A stretch of DNA of 64,000 bases from HGM04593 sp045644465 (GCA_045644465.1 JAZRGV010000023.1:62001-126000), one strand, 5' to 3'. Positions 9,261 to 17,367 are shown, counted from the first letter of the stretch. A program made the numbers and translations. The notes: generated by a model not told the origin, from the sequence alone.

Positions 9261-9690
9261 TGCGGACACGGCACGCCGTGTCCGCAAAAATGTCCGCTTC
9301 CGCCGAGGTTTATGTGCTTGCATCGTAGGGACACGGCATGCCGTGTCCGCAAAAGAATCGCCGCTTCCGCCGAGGTTTATGTGGTGCGCTCGTAGGGACA
9401 CGGCACGCCGTGTCCGCAAAAGAATCGCCGCTTCCGCCGAGGTTTATGTGATTGCATCGTAGGAACACGGCGTGCCGTGTCCGCAAAAGAATATCCGCTT
9501 CCGCCGAGGTTTATGTGGTGCGCTCGTAGGGACACGGCATGCCGTGTCCGCAAAAGAATAGCCGCTTCCGCCGAGGTTTATGTGATTGCATCGTAGGGAC
9601 ACGGCACGCCGTGTCCGCAAAAATGTCCGCTTCCGCCGAGGTTTATGTGGTTGCATCGTAGGGACACGGCATGCCGTGTCCGCAAAAGAA
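9261..9690. repeat. REP-type palindrome array, left block (7 units)
   Basis: Seven copies of the palindrome GGACACGGCAYGCCGTGTCC (centres near 9273, 9338, 9405, 9472, 9539, 9606 and 9671), spaced by 65-67 bases. The spacer is also conserved (CGCTTCCGCCGAGGTTTATG, then TG, GT or AT and GCATCGTAGG or GCGCTCGTAGG). All seven units have the same orientation. The array starts just after pepP and ends 30 bases before the transposase gene. Open frames reading DTARRV here are produced by the repeats and are not genes. Confidence 0.93.
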
Positions 9691-9722
9691 CAAACGTGTA
9701 GTCCTATAAAAAACAAACGCTT

Positions 9723-10259
9723 ATGCCCAATAAATTTCCACAACGTAAATCTCCACGTGCCAAATGGTTGGAATATAACGAAGGCATGTACTTCGTAACT
9801 GTTTGTTGCCAAAATTGGATACATTATTTTGGCGAGATTACCGATGGGGAAATGCATTTGTCACCAATAGGAGAATTCTTGTCGAGCAGTCTCGATAATA
9901 CCAAATTTCATCAGCCACACATTGATGTTCTGCAGTATGTGGTGATGCCAAACCATTTTCATGCGATTGTCGATGTGCACGCGACGGATTCGGACACGGC
10001 GTGCCGTGTCCCTACAAAGGACAAACGTGTGGATAAAGGAATAAAGTGTGGCCGGTTGCCGTTGTTGTCGGCGTATGTAGGCGCATTGAAATCGGCCGTA
10101 ACAAAATATGCACATATTTCAAATCCCGGATTTGCATGGCAGAAACGTTTTCACGACCATGCAATACGTGGCATAGAAGACTGTAACAATATCTCTGAAT
10201 ATATCGAAAATAATGTTTTGAATTGGGATAAAGATTGTTTCTGCAATCCTCGAGAGTGA
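9723..10259 (+). CDS. REP-associated tyrosine transposase (RAYT, Y1_Tnp)
   Basis: The protein has 178 residues and is a Y1-type HUH nuclease domain. The metal-binding motif MPNHFHAIV (HxH) is intact, and the C-terminal helix region WQKRFHDHAIR and SEYIENNVLNW carries candidate catalytic tyrosines. RAYT proteins cut and join single-stranded REP hairpins; here the flanking arrays of perfect palindromes are the expected substrate. Unusually, residues of about 88-104 (from ATDSDTACRVPT) are encoded by a REP palindrome embedded in frame between the HUH motif and the C-terminal helix. The frame has no stop or shift, so the gene may still be functional. No promoter was recognised. Confidence 0.85.
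   Translation: MPNKFPQRKSPRAKWLEYNEGMYFVTVCCQNWIHYFGEITDGEMHLSPIGEFLSSSLDNTKFHQPHIDVLQYVVMPNHFHAIVDVHATDSDTACRVPTKDKRVDKGIKCGRLPLLSAYVGALKSAVTKYAHISNPGFAWQKRFHDHAIRGIEDCNNISEYIENNVLNWDKDCFCNPRE
9992..10033. repeat. REP palindrome inside the RAYT coding sequence
   Basis: The full palindrome GGACACGGCGTGCCGTGTCC is followed by CCTACAAAGGACAAACGTGT. In this copy the CCTAC flank is on the right, so it is inverted relative to the units of the left array. The motif AAAGGACAAACGTGT recurs near 10552 and 10651, and in shortened form near 9688. Confidence 0.9.
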
Positions 10260-10327
10260 CGACTTGAGTTTATATGGCCACACAACTCGGTATTCGCAAA
10301 AAATACGGTTTATGTGATTGCGTCGTA

Positions 10328-10569
10328 GGGACACGGCATGCCGTGTCCGCAAAAGAATGTCCGCTTCCGCCGAGGTTTATGTGGTTGCATCGTAGGGACA
10401 CGGCAAGCCGTGTCTGCAAAAATGTCCGCTTCCGCCGAGGTTTATGTGGTGCGCTTGTAGGGACACGGCACGCCGTGTCCGCAAAAGAATAGCCGCTTCC
10501 GCCGAGGTTTATGTGATTGCGTCGTAGGGACACGGCGTGCCGTGTCCCTACAAAGGACAAACGTGTAGT
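10328..10569. repeat. REP-type palindrome array, right block (4 units)
   Basis: Palindromes begin near 10328, 10395 (one variant base, GGCAAGCC), 10460 and 10527, with the same spacer as the left block. The last unit ends in the inverted flank CCCTACAAAGGACAAACGTG rather than CGCAAAAGAAT, marking the end of the block. Confidence 0.92.
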
Positions 10570-10595
10570 CCGCAAAGAATATACTTGATTTGTTT

Positions 10596-10668
10596 ATGCA
10601 ATCATTGATGTGCACGCGACGGATTCGGACACGGCGTGCCGTGTCCCTACAAAGGACAAACGTGTAGT
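10596..10668 (+). pseudogene. Duplicated fragment of the RAYT gene with embedded REP
   Basis: These 73 bases match 9961-10033 inside the RAYT gene at a constant offset of 635 bases. Differences are confined to a few positions near the left end and one near the right. Read in frame it would give YAIIDVHATDSDTACRVPT, which aligns with the RAYT HUH region. It is a remnant or copied fragment, not a gene. Confidence 0.7.
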
Positions 10669-10700
10669 TCGCAAAGATGGCCGTATGTGAAGCGATATAA

Positions 10701-10740
10701 ATAAAATAATCCAAAGTCATTTGACTTTGGATTATTTTAT
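10701..10740. terminator. Terminator of the FHA gene
   Basis: A 19-bp perfect inverted repeat (arms 10701-10719 and 10722-10740, two-base centre) with A/T-rich outer ends and a CCAAAGTCA core. It lies at the stop codon of the minus-strand FHA gene. Confidence 0.8.
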
Positions 10741-11237
10741 TATTCTTCTCCGTCGGGTGTGTGAAGGATCAGCGTTGTTGCTCCAAGGGTGATGATGGCT
10801 CCGTCTTCGATGAGCAGTCGCTCCTTGTTGCCGAGAATCTTGTTCATCACAAATGTTCCTGTAACACTCTGGTTATCGCGGATGGTATATTTGAGTCCAC
10901 CGAAATAGTCGCGCTTGACATTGATTATGCAGTGACGGCGGTCCATACTTGGGTCACTTGTTTCAATAGGGTGTGAAATGACTGTTCCCTTATTATAACG
11001 GCCTAACATATTGTCGCCTTCGCTCAATGGAATGATTTGCTTATAGCAGAATGTGTTTTCTATGACAACAACATAACCGAAATCTTCGGTTTTTATATCA
11101 TCGGCACTCTCGCCAATGCGTATTGTGAAACTCTTGCGGCATTTCTCACATTCGAATACAAGTGATTGCCCCATTTTATAACCCGAGGCATCAAAATCTA
11201 TGGCATGGTCGCACTTTGGACAGATAATCTTGCTCAT
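10740..11237 (-). CDS. Zinc-ribbon and FHA domain protein
   Basis: From ATG 11237 the protein has 165 residues. It begins with a zinc ribbon (CPKC near residue 6 and CEKC near 31), as in MJ0042-type finger proteins. An FHA domain follows (about 65-155) with the conserved elements LGR, DPSMDRRHC and IRDNQSVTGTFVMN. FHA domains bind phosphothreonine peptides, so the protein probably reads a Ser/Thr phosphorylation signal; no kinase gene is present in the window. It lies 11 bases downstream of the HU-SPOR gene and is probably in one operon with it. A longer frame upstream would overlap that gene and adds nothing conserved. Confidence 0.82.
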   Translation of the reverse strand: MSKIICPKCDHAIDFDASGYKMGQSLVFECEKCRKSFTIRIGESADDIKTEDFGYVVVIENTFCYKQIIPLSEGDNMLGRYNKGTVISHPIETSDPSMDRRHCIINVKRDYFGGLKYTIRDNQSVTGTFVMNKILGNKERLLIEDGAIITLGATTLILHTPDGEE

Positions 11238-11248
11238 GAAATAAAAAA

Positions 11249-12229
11249 TCAGTGTGTCAATACCCACGCATCGGGGAATGTGTTCTTTATATGTGACAAT
11301 GCATCGTTGGCATCGTTCATGCTGTTGTAGTTGCCAATAGAGATACGGTGTCTGCCACCACCAACGACAACGGTGTACTGGGCCGACATTTTGCGTGTGA
11401 GTTCCTTTATGGCCAACTCTGCGTTCTGCGCATTTGGAGAGCTTGCAACAATGATGGAGTAAATCTTTTGTGGCACTGCAGCCCCTGACACTTCTTCTGT
11501 AGCCTCTTTCTTGACCGGCTCTGCTGTTACAACTGGCTCGGGAGTAACCTCCTGTGGCTCTGTATAAATATTGGTGGTAACAGTCTCTTTTATTGGAGCA
11601 ATGGTGTGTACCTCAATATCTTCCTTAATTGCTTCGGTAACAACAGGTGTTTTTGATGTTATCTGGGCTATAGATGCCTGCATATTCTTTTCGTATGCAT
11701 TGTCGCTTATTGGTGTTACAAGGAAGAAAGCCAGAATAACAGCAGCGGCAATAGCAATGTATCGGTTGAAATCGCGCTGTTTAATAACGATTGTCTTCTC
11801 CTTGCACTGGCTCAACAGTGGCATAGCCAATGGCTCGAAACCGTAATTCTCGGGGTCGTCAATGGCATTCTCCTTGGGAATGAACGATATAGCACCGTTG
11901 ATGTTCATGTTGAATGTGCCAAGCTCACCAAAGCAACAAACTCCTTTGCTTGACAATATTCTGCGTAGTGATGCAATGTCGCGCGAGAGTCTCTTCTCGG
12001 CTATATCGTATGTGGTTCTGTCGGCTGAGACATATTCCGATAGCAGCAATGCATCATCGACCATGATATTGGAGTTGAATCCCAATTCACGGTGCGGAGG
12101 CATAAATATCTGTTCCTTGGCATTGTATGATGCCGGAACCTTATGTGCCAAAAATGCGCCTATACCTGGCAATATCACGCAGTTATGGCGCGATAATAGC
12201 TTCGTTATATGTCTAATCAAATTTTCCAC
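11249..12229 (-). CDS. HU-like (CCDC81-type) membrane protein with SPOR domain
   Basis: The protein has 326 residues with a GTG start. Residues 1-145 match the tandem HU-like domains of the bacterial CCDC81 type (HNCVILPGIGAFLAHK, then GVCCFGELGTF). One membrane helix lies near 163-180, followed by a proline/glutamate-rich linker and a C-terminal SPOR domain (about 255-326, YSIIVASSPNAQNAE). SPOR domains bind denuded peptidoglycan at division sites and here would be periplasmic, with the HU domains in the cytoplasm. This suggests a link between nucleoid or cytoplasmic partners and the cell wall, which is inference. A -7-like box lies only five bases before the start codon. Confidence 0.82.
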   Translation of the reverse strand: MENLIRHITKLLSRHNCVILPGIGAFLAHKVPASYNAKEQIFMPPHRELGFNSNIMVDDALLLSEYVSADRTTYDIAEKRLSRDIASLRRILSSKGVCCFGELGTFNMNINGAISFIPKENAIDDPENYGFEPLAMPLLSQCKEKTIVIKQRDFNRYIAIAAAVILAFFLVTPISDNAYEKNMQASIAQITSKTPVVTEAIKEDIEVHTIAPIKETVTTNIYTEPQEVTPEPVVTAEPVKKEATEEVSGAAVPQKIYSIIVASSPNAQNAELAIKELTRKMSAQYTVVVGGGRHRISIGNYNSMNDANDALSHIKNTFPDAWVLTH

Positions 12230-12233
12230 GAAG

Positions 12234-12241
12234 CAAATTTA
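12234..12241 (-). promoter_or_regulatory. -7 box very close to the HU-SPOR start codon
   Basis: TAAATTTG on the minus strand matches TAnnTTTG exactly and ends five bases before the GTG start. No clear TTG lies 19-21 bases further upstream. If used, transcription would begin at or next to the start codon. Confidence 0.35.
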
Positions 12242-12380
12242 AGAAAAAAAAGTTTAGCAGCTGTTTAAATTTAGTATAAAAATCTCCTGAAATCGTAAAA
12301 AGTGCTCTTTTTTATTTTCGAGCTGGTATTCTCTTTTTGGAAAACAAAAACGAAAAGATGTTATATCGATGTAAGATTCT

Positions 12381-12411
12381 TTCGTTTCTCGGGTATAAAA
12401 TTGTATCTTCG
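12381..12411 (+). promoter_or_regulatory. Promoter of the U32-family gene
   Basis: TATCTTCG at 12404-12411 (one mismatch to TAnnTTTG), with TTCG at 12381-12384 after a 19-base spacer as a weak -33 box. The start codon follows 16 bases later. Confidence 0.5.
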
Positions 12412-12427
12412 CACAAAATTAGAAGAA

Positions 12428-14248
12428 ATGCTATCGAAACGTCAAATAGAACTGCTTGCTCCGGCAAAGAACATTCAAACAGGTATTACTGCAATAAACC
12501 ATGGTGCCGATGCTGTATATATAGGTGCAGCACAGTTTGGTGCAAGGCAGGCTGCCGGTAACAGCGTCGAGGATATTGCAAAACTTGTGGAGTATGCGCA
12601 TATCTTTGGCGTAAAGGTATATGTTACGCTTAACACTATAATATATGACGATGAGATAGCAGAGGCTGAGAAACTTATCACTGAGCTATATAATATTGGT
12701 GTCGATGCCCTTATTGTTCAGGATATGGGTATTCTACGCATGAATATTCCGCCTATACCGTTGCACGCGAGTACACAGATGGATAACCGTACTGCCGAGA
12801 AGGTGAACTTCCTCGCTCAGGTTGGCTTCCCACGTGTGGTGCTTGCACGTGAACTATCGTTGCAACAGATAAGTGACATACACAAGGCTAATCCCGAGAC
12901 TGAACTCGAGGTCTTTGTTCATGGTGCGCTTTGTGTGAGCTACAGCGGACAGTGTTATGCTTCGCAACACTGCTTTGGACGCAGTGCAAACAGAGGTGCA
13001 TGTGCGCAGTTTTGCCGTTTGCCGTTCGACCTTGTCGATGCCGACGGCAACATCATCGTAAAAGAAAAACACCTGCTGTCGTTGAAGGATATGAATCGTA
13101 GCGATTATCTCGAGGAGATGCTCGATGCCGGAGTAACGTCATTGAAGATTGAAGGTCGTTTGAAAGACGAGTCGTATGTAAAGAATATAACTGCCTACTA
13201 TCGAGCAAGATTGGATGAACTGTTTAAACGTCGCAAGGAATATGTACGTGCATCGTACGGAAAGACATCTCCACAGTTTGTACCTTCGCCCGAGAAGAGT
13301 TTCAGCCGAGGCTTTACCGATTATATGCTGAAGAGGGGTAAGGAGGATATAGCTTCGTTCGATACTCCAAAGTCTATGGGTGAGCGTATGGGACGTGTGA
13401 AATTTGTCTCGCGTAACTTCTTTACATTTGTTGGAAAGGACTTCAATAATGGCGACGGCGCATGTTTCATCGCTTCCAACGGCAAACTATGTGGCTTCCG
13501 TATCAACAGGGTTGATGGAAACAGGGTTTTTCCACAGACAATGCCACGCATAGAGAGTGGGGACGAACTTTACCGTAACTATGACTGTGATTTTGAAAGA
13601 GAATTGTCGCGTCCCGATGTTCCACGTCGTATAGCCATAAGCCTTCTCTTTATGGAAAATGATGGTGGCTTTGCACTTATTGCTGCCGACGGTAACGGTA
13701 TGGAGTGTCGTATTGAACAGTCATTTAATAAAGAGCCGGCACGCTCGCCACAACACGACAACATCGTAACGCAGCTGAAAAAGTGGGGTAATACTCCGTT
13801 TGAGGTTGCTGATGTAACTATTGAGATGAGCGAGAACTGGTTTGTGCCATCCTCTCTGCTATCAGACATGCGACGGGCCTTATGTAGCAGACTGCTCGAC
13901 ACATATCATGAAATAAACAGACGAGCCGATATGCGTTTAAATGAGAAAGCGGTACCGTTTATCGCTGAAAAGCTCGATTACAAGGGTAATGTATCCAATG
14001 AACTTGCCCATTCATTCTATCAAGCTCATAACGTGAACGATATAGCTCCGGCATTTGAACTGAAACCGCTTGAAAAGAGCACAGTTATGTTCTGCAAGCA
14101 TTGTATTAAACAGAGTTTGGGGTGGTGTAGCAAGAATGGTGCAAAAATGCCGTATGCCGAACCGTTGTATCTTGTCTCGGGCGATGGCAGGCGTTTTAAA
14201 CTTAAATTCGACTGCAAGGAGTGCATGATGCATGTAGTTGCTGAATAG
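12428..14248 (+). CDS. U32-family protein, probable RNA hydroxylase (RlhA/TrhP type)
   Basis: About 606 residues from ATG 12428; upstream in-frame sequence contains the promoter. The N-terminal half is the U32 domain, with the HGALCVSYSGQCYASQHC motif, further cysteines (GACAQFC), and the signature SLKIEGRLKDESYV. The C-terminal part ends with four more cysteines (CKHC, then CKEC). U32 proteins were named as peptidases, but characterised E. coli members RlhA and TrhP are prephenate-dependent RNA hydroxylases acting on 23S rRNA C2501 and tRNA U34. The cysteines probably bind an iron-sulphur cluster. The length fits the long RlhA-like form, but the target cannot be assigned. Confidence 0.8.
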   Translation: MLSKRQIELLAPAKNIQTGITAINHGADAVYIGAAQFGARQAAGNSVEDIAKLVEYAHIFGVKVYVTLNTIIYDDEIAEAEKLITELYNIGVDALIVQDMGILRMNIPPIPLHASTQMDNRTAEKVNFLAQVGFPRVVLARELSLQQISDIHKANPETELEVFVHGALCVSYSGQCYASQHCFGRSANRGACAQFCRLPFDLVDADGNIIVKEKHLLSLKDMNRSDYLEEMLDAGVTSLKIEGRLKDESYVKNITAYYRARLDELFKRRKEYVRASYGKTSPQFVPSPEKSFSRGFTDYMLKRGKEDIASFDTPKSMGERMGRVKFVSRNFFTFVGKDFNNGDGACFIASNGKLCGFRINRVDGNRVFPQTMPRIESGDELYRNYDCDFERELSRPDVPRRIAISLLFMENDGGFALIAADGNGMECRIEQSFNKEPARSPQHDNIVTQLKKWGNTPFEVADVTIEMSENWFVPSSLLSDMRRALCSRLLDTYHEINRRADMRLNEKAVPFIAEKLDYKGNVSNELAHSFYQAHNVNDIAPAFELKPLEKSTVMFCKHCIKQSLGWCSKNGAKMPYAEPLYLVSGDGRRFKLKFDCKECMMHVVAE

Positions 14249-14251
14249 AAC

Positions 14252-14284
14252 AAAAAACCACGCCAAGGGGAGTGACGTGGTTTT
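14252..14284. terminator. Hairpin terminator after the U32 gene, stronger on the minus strand
   Basis: AAAACCACG (14254-14262) pairs with CGTGGTTTT (14276-14284) around a 13-base loop. On the minus strand the stem is followed by six T; on the plus strand the T run is only four. It may end both the U32 transcript and a minus-strand RNA. Confidence 0.65.
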
Positions 14285-14346
14285 GAGTCCGAGCAAACGC
14301 TTTTGCCCGTTCGGGTATCGACTTTCACAAGCGGATACTTCCGTTC
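14252..14346 (-). ncRNA. Candidate small RNA between the U32 and addB genes
   Basis: The minus strand holds about 95 bases with no credible gene. Going downstream it reads small hairpins (CGGA/TCCG, then GCAAA/TTTGC), a long-loop hairpin and a T6 run, which is a terminator shape. Immediately upstream lies a 27-base block that recurs exactly before hydF. A partial -7-like TAGATTTTG borders the start. This is compatible with a short independent transcript, but neither its expression nor its family is established; it is not a tRNA, SRP RNA or tmRNA. Confidence 0.3.
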
Positions 14347-14373
14347 AAAATCTATTACTATGAAAAACACATA
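14347..14373 (-). repeat. 27-base block shared with the hydF leader
   Basis: The minus strand of these 27 bases is identical to 39332-39358 on the plus strand; the shared core includes TTTTTCATAGTAATAGATTT. See the finding on this element. Confidence 0.9.
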
Positions 14374-14378
14374 TATTT

Positions 14379-14417
14379 AACATAAACGCCGGCTATTTTG
14401 TTGCCGGCGTTTATGTT
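14379..14417. terminator. 15-bp hairpin terminator of the addB operon
   Basis: Perfect 15-bp arms (14379-14393 and 14403-14417) with a CGCCGGC core and a nine-base loop, A/T-rich at the outer ends. It lies just beyond the addB stop codon in a convergent intergenic region and should act in both directions. Confidence 0.75.
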
Positions 14418-14425
14418 AAATGTTG

Positions 14426-17365
14426 TTATTTTCCACATATTTTTTTGTAATCGCAATATTCACAACGTTTTTCGTCGCATGTTGGAGTGAATCCTTTTTC
14501 CTTGTCAAAAATATCCACAAGTACACCATGTAACTTTTTCATAAATTTATCTTTTATTGCAGCGATGTCGGTTACTGCTCTATTCTCTACGTCAACGATG
14601 TAGTTTTCTCTCTTGTCATCACCGCTCTCTTTATGTACATATATAAGATGTGGTGAAACTTTTGTTGGTTTCAATGATTTCAGGGCTTTTCCCCAATCGT
14701 ATCCGCCACCATTTGTGTTGACAGGCTTGCCCGACAAAAGTTCGTCTATGACAACTGAGTAAAGAAAAGATTGTAAGCGATAGCCCGACGATTTACCTTC
14801 GTGTGCAAAGATTTCATCTAACGACGTTTTTGTGTCGCGTGCTCCGCCACCTGTCTTGTAGTCAATAATGTTAACAGTGTCGTCCTTAACATCTATTCGG
14901 TCTATTGTTCCTCCAATCTCCAGGTCAATGGCAGTGTCGTTGCTCTCTATGCTGTATGGCATGCCAACCACGCCCTCACCACAGATGTAGCTGAACGATG
15001 CAGCTGTCTTGTCAATCTTTAATAGATGTGTCAAGAAACGTTTCAGCATATCACGGTTTATATACTGCTCGCCATTGTATATGGGAGTTCCACCCTTGAA
15101 GAATGTCTCTTTGAATGCTTCGTCTATGATTTGGTATAGTAGCAATGGCTGGTCAAGGAAATGGTTGATACTTTGGCTGTCGATGACATTATTCCTCTGC
15201 GTCATATTCTTGTACAAATCCTCTGCTGCTTTGTGGAATACCACACCAAAATCGGTGGGCAGCATCTCTACGTCTATCTCCTCTGCCGGCTTCAAACCAA
15301 GGATATAATAATAGAAAAAGCTTAAGCCGCACTTTAGGTATCTGTTTATTGCACTCGGTGTCAACAGGCCTGCTTTGCTGTTGTATCTTTTGTCAAAGCG
15401 TCTGCGAAGTGTTTCCACCATGGCGTCTGTTTTTGGTACCTCGCGACTGTTAATTGTCTCGCAGTTCTGTTCTGCGCTCAACGCCATACGAGCAATATTG
15501 TACATATTGCTGCCTTCCAACTGTAGTATGTATCTCGAACTCTCTCCGCCACCTTTGCTGTCCGACGAGTTGTTATACACAAGTGTAACATTCTCGGCGC
15601 GTTGCAACAGACGATAGAAGTTGTAGGCATATATGGAGTCTCTATGCTCGCTCAATGTGAGCCCGAAAGCACGGCGAAGATTGTAGGGGATATATGAGTT
15701 CTCGCCCTTGCCTTTAGGGATGTTGCCTTCGTTGACCGATAGCATTATAACATTCTTGAAGTCGAGATTACGTGTCTCAAGCAATCCCATAACCTGCAGG
15801 CCCACAACAGGCTCGCCATGGAATGGCATACTTTGCATAGAGAGCAACCTTACAAGAAGACGGCCTGCTGTTGGCTGTTCTAAATTCAACTCGCCACTTT
15901 CGAAGAGGTGAATCATGCGCTGCACCTGTGTGTGTACCTTCAGTGTGGCTTCGCAGAACAGTTTGTTGTACAACTCGTTGCTACCGTTCTCTTGGTTCGC
16001 TATATTGGCAATGTCAAAAACCAATGATGCGATACTCTCCATCCACTCTTTGTTATTGGTGTGGCGTGTGAAGATTCTTTTCAGGAATTCATCGGCATGC
16101 AGTTCGCTATCGGTGGGGAAGAAACGTTTTCCTTTCAGCAGTGACTCACGCAGTTTGATGCTGTTTTCACTGCCGGCAATGACGTAGGGATGCTTTAGTA
16201 TGTTGCTTATGTTTGTAAGGTTGAATGCTCCTCGTTTCTCGCTCCATCCGCGTATCTGCAACTCTACAAGATGTTTTATAAGGCTGTAAATGGGTGTGCT
16301 TGAGATAGGGTAACCCATTGTTACGTTCAGATACTTCAACTCGTGGCCATTTGCCTTTTCGGGGATGGTGTGGAGTATAGGCTCAAGCATTGTCTCGTCA
16401 CATAACACCACAGCTGTTTCTATCTCTTGTTCTGTGAGATTACTGTCGAGCCATTGCGACAGATAACGTGCCTGTATGCTGTTGTTGCCTGCAGATACTA
16501 CGCTTATCTTCTTGTCGTTTTTAAGGCTGTCGAAGGCAACACCCTCCAGCGCATTGGGGAAATCTCCAAGGTTCTTGCGCATGAAATGACCTGCTTCGTG
16601 ATGATTATTTTTTACATAATGTACGTCGTAGTCCCAATAGAAGAGTGCCTTGTCGTTTTCCTTTAGTATCTTGAATAGTTTTCTCTCAACTCCGTTTAGC
16701 GCATTGAAACCAACAAAAACATATTTGTCGTATTCAAGATTCAACATCTCGGGATGCTCTATTATGTCGCGGTAGAGCATAGCCTCGTAAGCGATGTTAT
16801 TTTGTCGTAACGACTCCTTGAATTTTGTGTAAATCTCGTACAACCTTTCCCAAATATCCTTGAAGTTGCTCTTAATCTCGCTTTTGTTTTCCGGTTTGAA
16901 GTTATTGAAGAACTGTTCAACCGATTCTATCTGTTCTTTTGTCAGGATGTCTTTTCCTGTTCCAAGCTTGCGTAAATCCTCTATGTTGGAGAATAGCATC
17001 CTGGCATCAACAAGATTCTTGTCAATGTCGTCGAAATCTCTTATGAGCATCTCGCCCCAATAATAGAAACTGTCGAGTGTCTCCGGCTTCTTGCCGGCTT
17101 TGGCAAACGGCTCGATATACTCCTTGTACAGTTTGCTTACAAGTAGTATGGGGTCGCCTATGGCAAGATCGCTTCCTTGCAGGAACAGTTCGTTGATTGT
17201 CATATAACGTGGGCTCCATATAGGCTTGTTTCCACTTCTTTCGAGCAGGTATTTGTTGAAGAATAGTCCGGCTCTCTTATTGGGGAACACCACAGCCACA
17301 TTTTCAAGATGTCCGTGGAATCTTTCAAAAACATCCTCGGCTACAAGTTTCAAAAATGGTGTCAT
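14426..17365 (-). CDS. addB: AddB-like subunit of the AddAB helicase-nuclease
   Basis: The protein has 979 residues. The N-terminal helicase-like domain begins with VVFPNKRAGLFF, where the Walker A site is degenerate. The C-terminal PD-(D/E)XK nuclease shows GGTIDRIDVKDDTVNIIDYKTGGG-like residues at about 820-845. Four cysteines (LKCGLSFF near 680 and CxxxxCxxC at the extreme C-terminus, ending CDYKKICGK) fit the iron-sulphur nuclease clasp of AddB. AddAB resects double-strand breaks to load RecA. The gene starts two bases after the addA stop and is last in the sbcD-sbcC-addA-addB operon. Confidence 0.85.
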   Translation of the reverse strand: MTPFLKLVAEDVFERFHGHLENVAVVFPNKRAGLFFNKYLLERSGNKPIWSPRYMTINELFLQGSDLAIGDPILLVSKLYKEYIEPFAKAGKKPETLDSFYYWGEMLIRDFDDIDKNLVDARMLFSNIEDLRKLGTGKDILTKEQIESVEQFFNNFKPENKSEIKSNFKDIWERLYEIYTKFKESLRQNNIAYEAMLYRDIIEHPEMLNLEYDKYVFVGFNALNGVERKLFKILKENDKALFYWDYDVHYVKNNHHEAGHFMRKNLGDFPNALEGVAFDSLKNDKKISVVSAGNNSIQARYLSQWLDSNLTEQEIETAVVLCDETMLEPILHTIPEKANGHELKYLNVTMGYPISSTPIYSLIKHLVELQIRGWSEKRGAFNLTNISNILKHPYVIAGSENSIKLRESLLKGKRFFPTDSELHADEFLKRIFTRHTNNKEWMESIASLVFDIANIANQENGSNELYNKLFCEATLKVHTQVQRMIHLFESGELNLEQPTAGRLLVRLLSMQSMPFHGEPVVGLQVMGLLETRNLDFKNVIMLSVNEGNIPKGKGENSYIPYNLRRAFGLTLSEHRDSIYAYNFYRLLQRAENVTLVYNNSSDSKGGGESSRYILQLEGSNMYNIARMALSAEQNCETINSREVPKTDAMVETLRRRFDKRYNSKAGLLTPSAINRYLKCGLSFFYYYILGLKPAEEIDVEMLPTDFGVVFHKAAEDLYKNMTQRNNVIDSQSINHFLDQPLLLYQIIDEAFKETFFKGGTPIYNGEQYINRDMLKRFLTHLLKIDKTAASFSYICGEGVVGMPYSIESNDTAIDLEIGGTIDRIDVKDDTVNIIDYKTGGGARDTKTSLDEIFAHEGKSSGYRLQSFLYSVVIDELLSGKPVNTNGGGYDWGKALKSLKPTKVSPHLIYVHKESGDDKRENYIVDVENRAVTDIAAIKDKFMKKLHGVLVDIFDKEKGFTPTCDEKRCEYCDYKKICGK

Positions 17366-17367
17366 AT

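Noticed and set aside
9261..10569. Regularly spaced repeats resembling a CRISPR array
   Set aside because: The spacers are conserved, not unique, and no cas genes lie nearby; the units are palindromic REP elements next to a RAYT gene.
9229..10720. Several open frames with repeated DTARRV or DTACRV segments on both strands
   Set aside because: They are produced by the repeat units reading open in several frames; none has a homologous fold or start context.
14285..14346. Possible tRNA in the U32-addB gap
   Set aside because: No cloverleaf with proper acceptor, anticodon and T stems could be drawn; only small unrelated hairpins appear.
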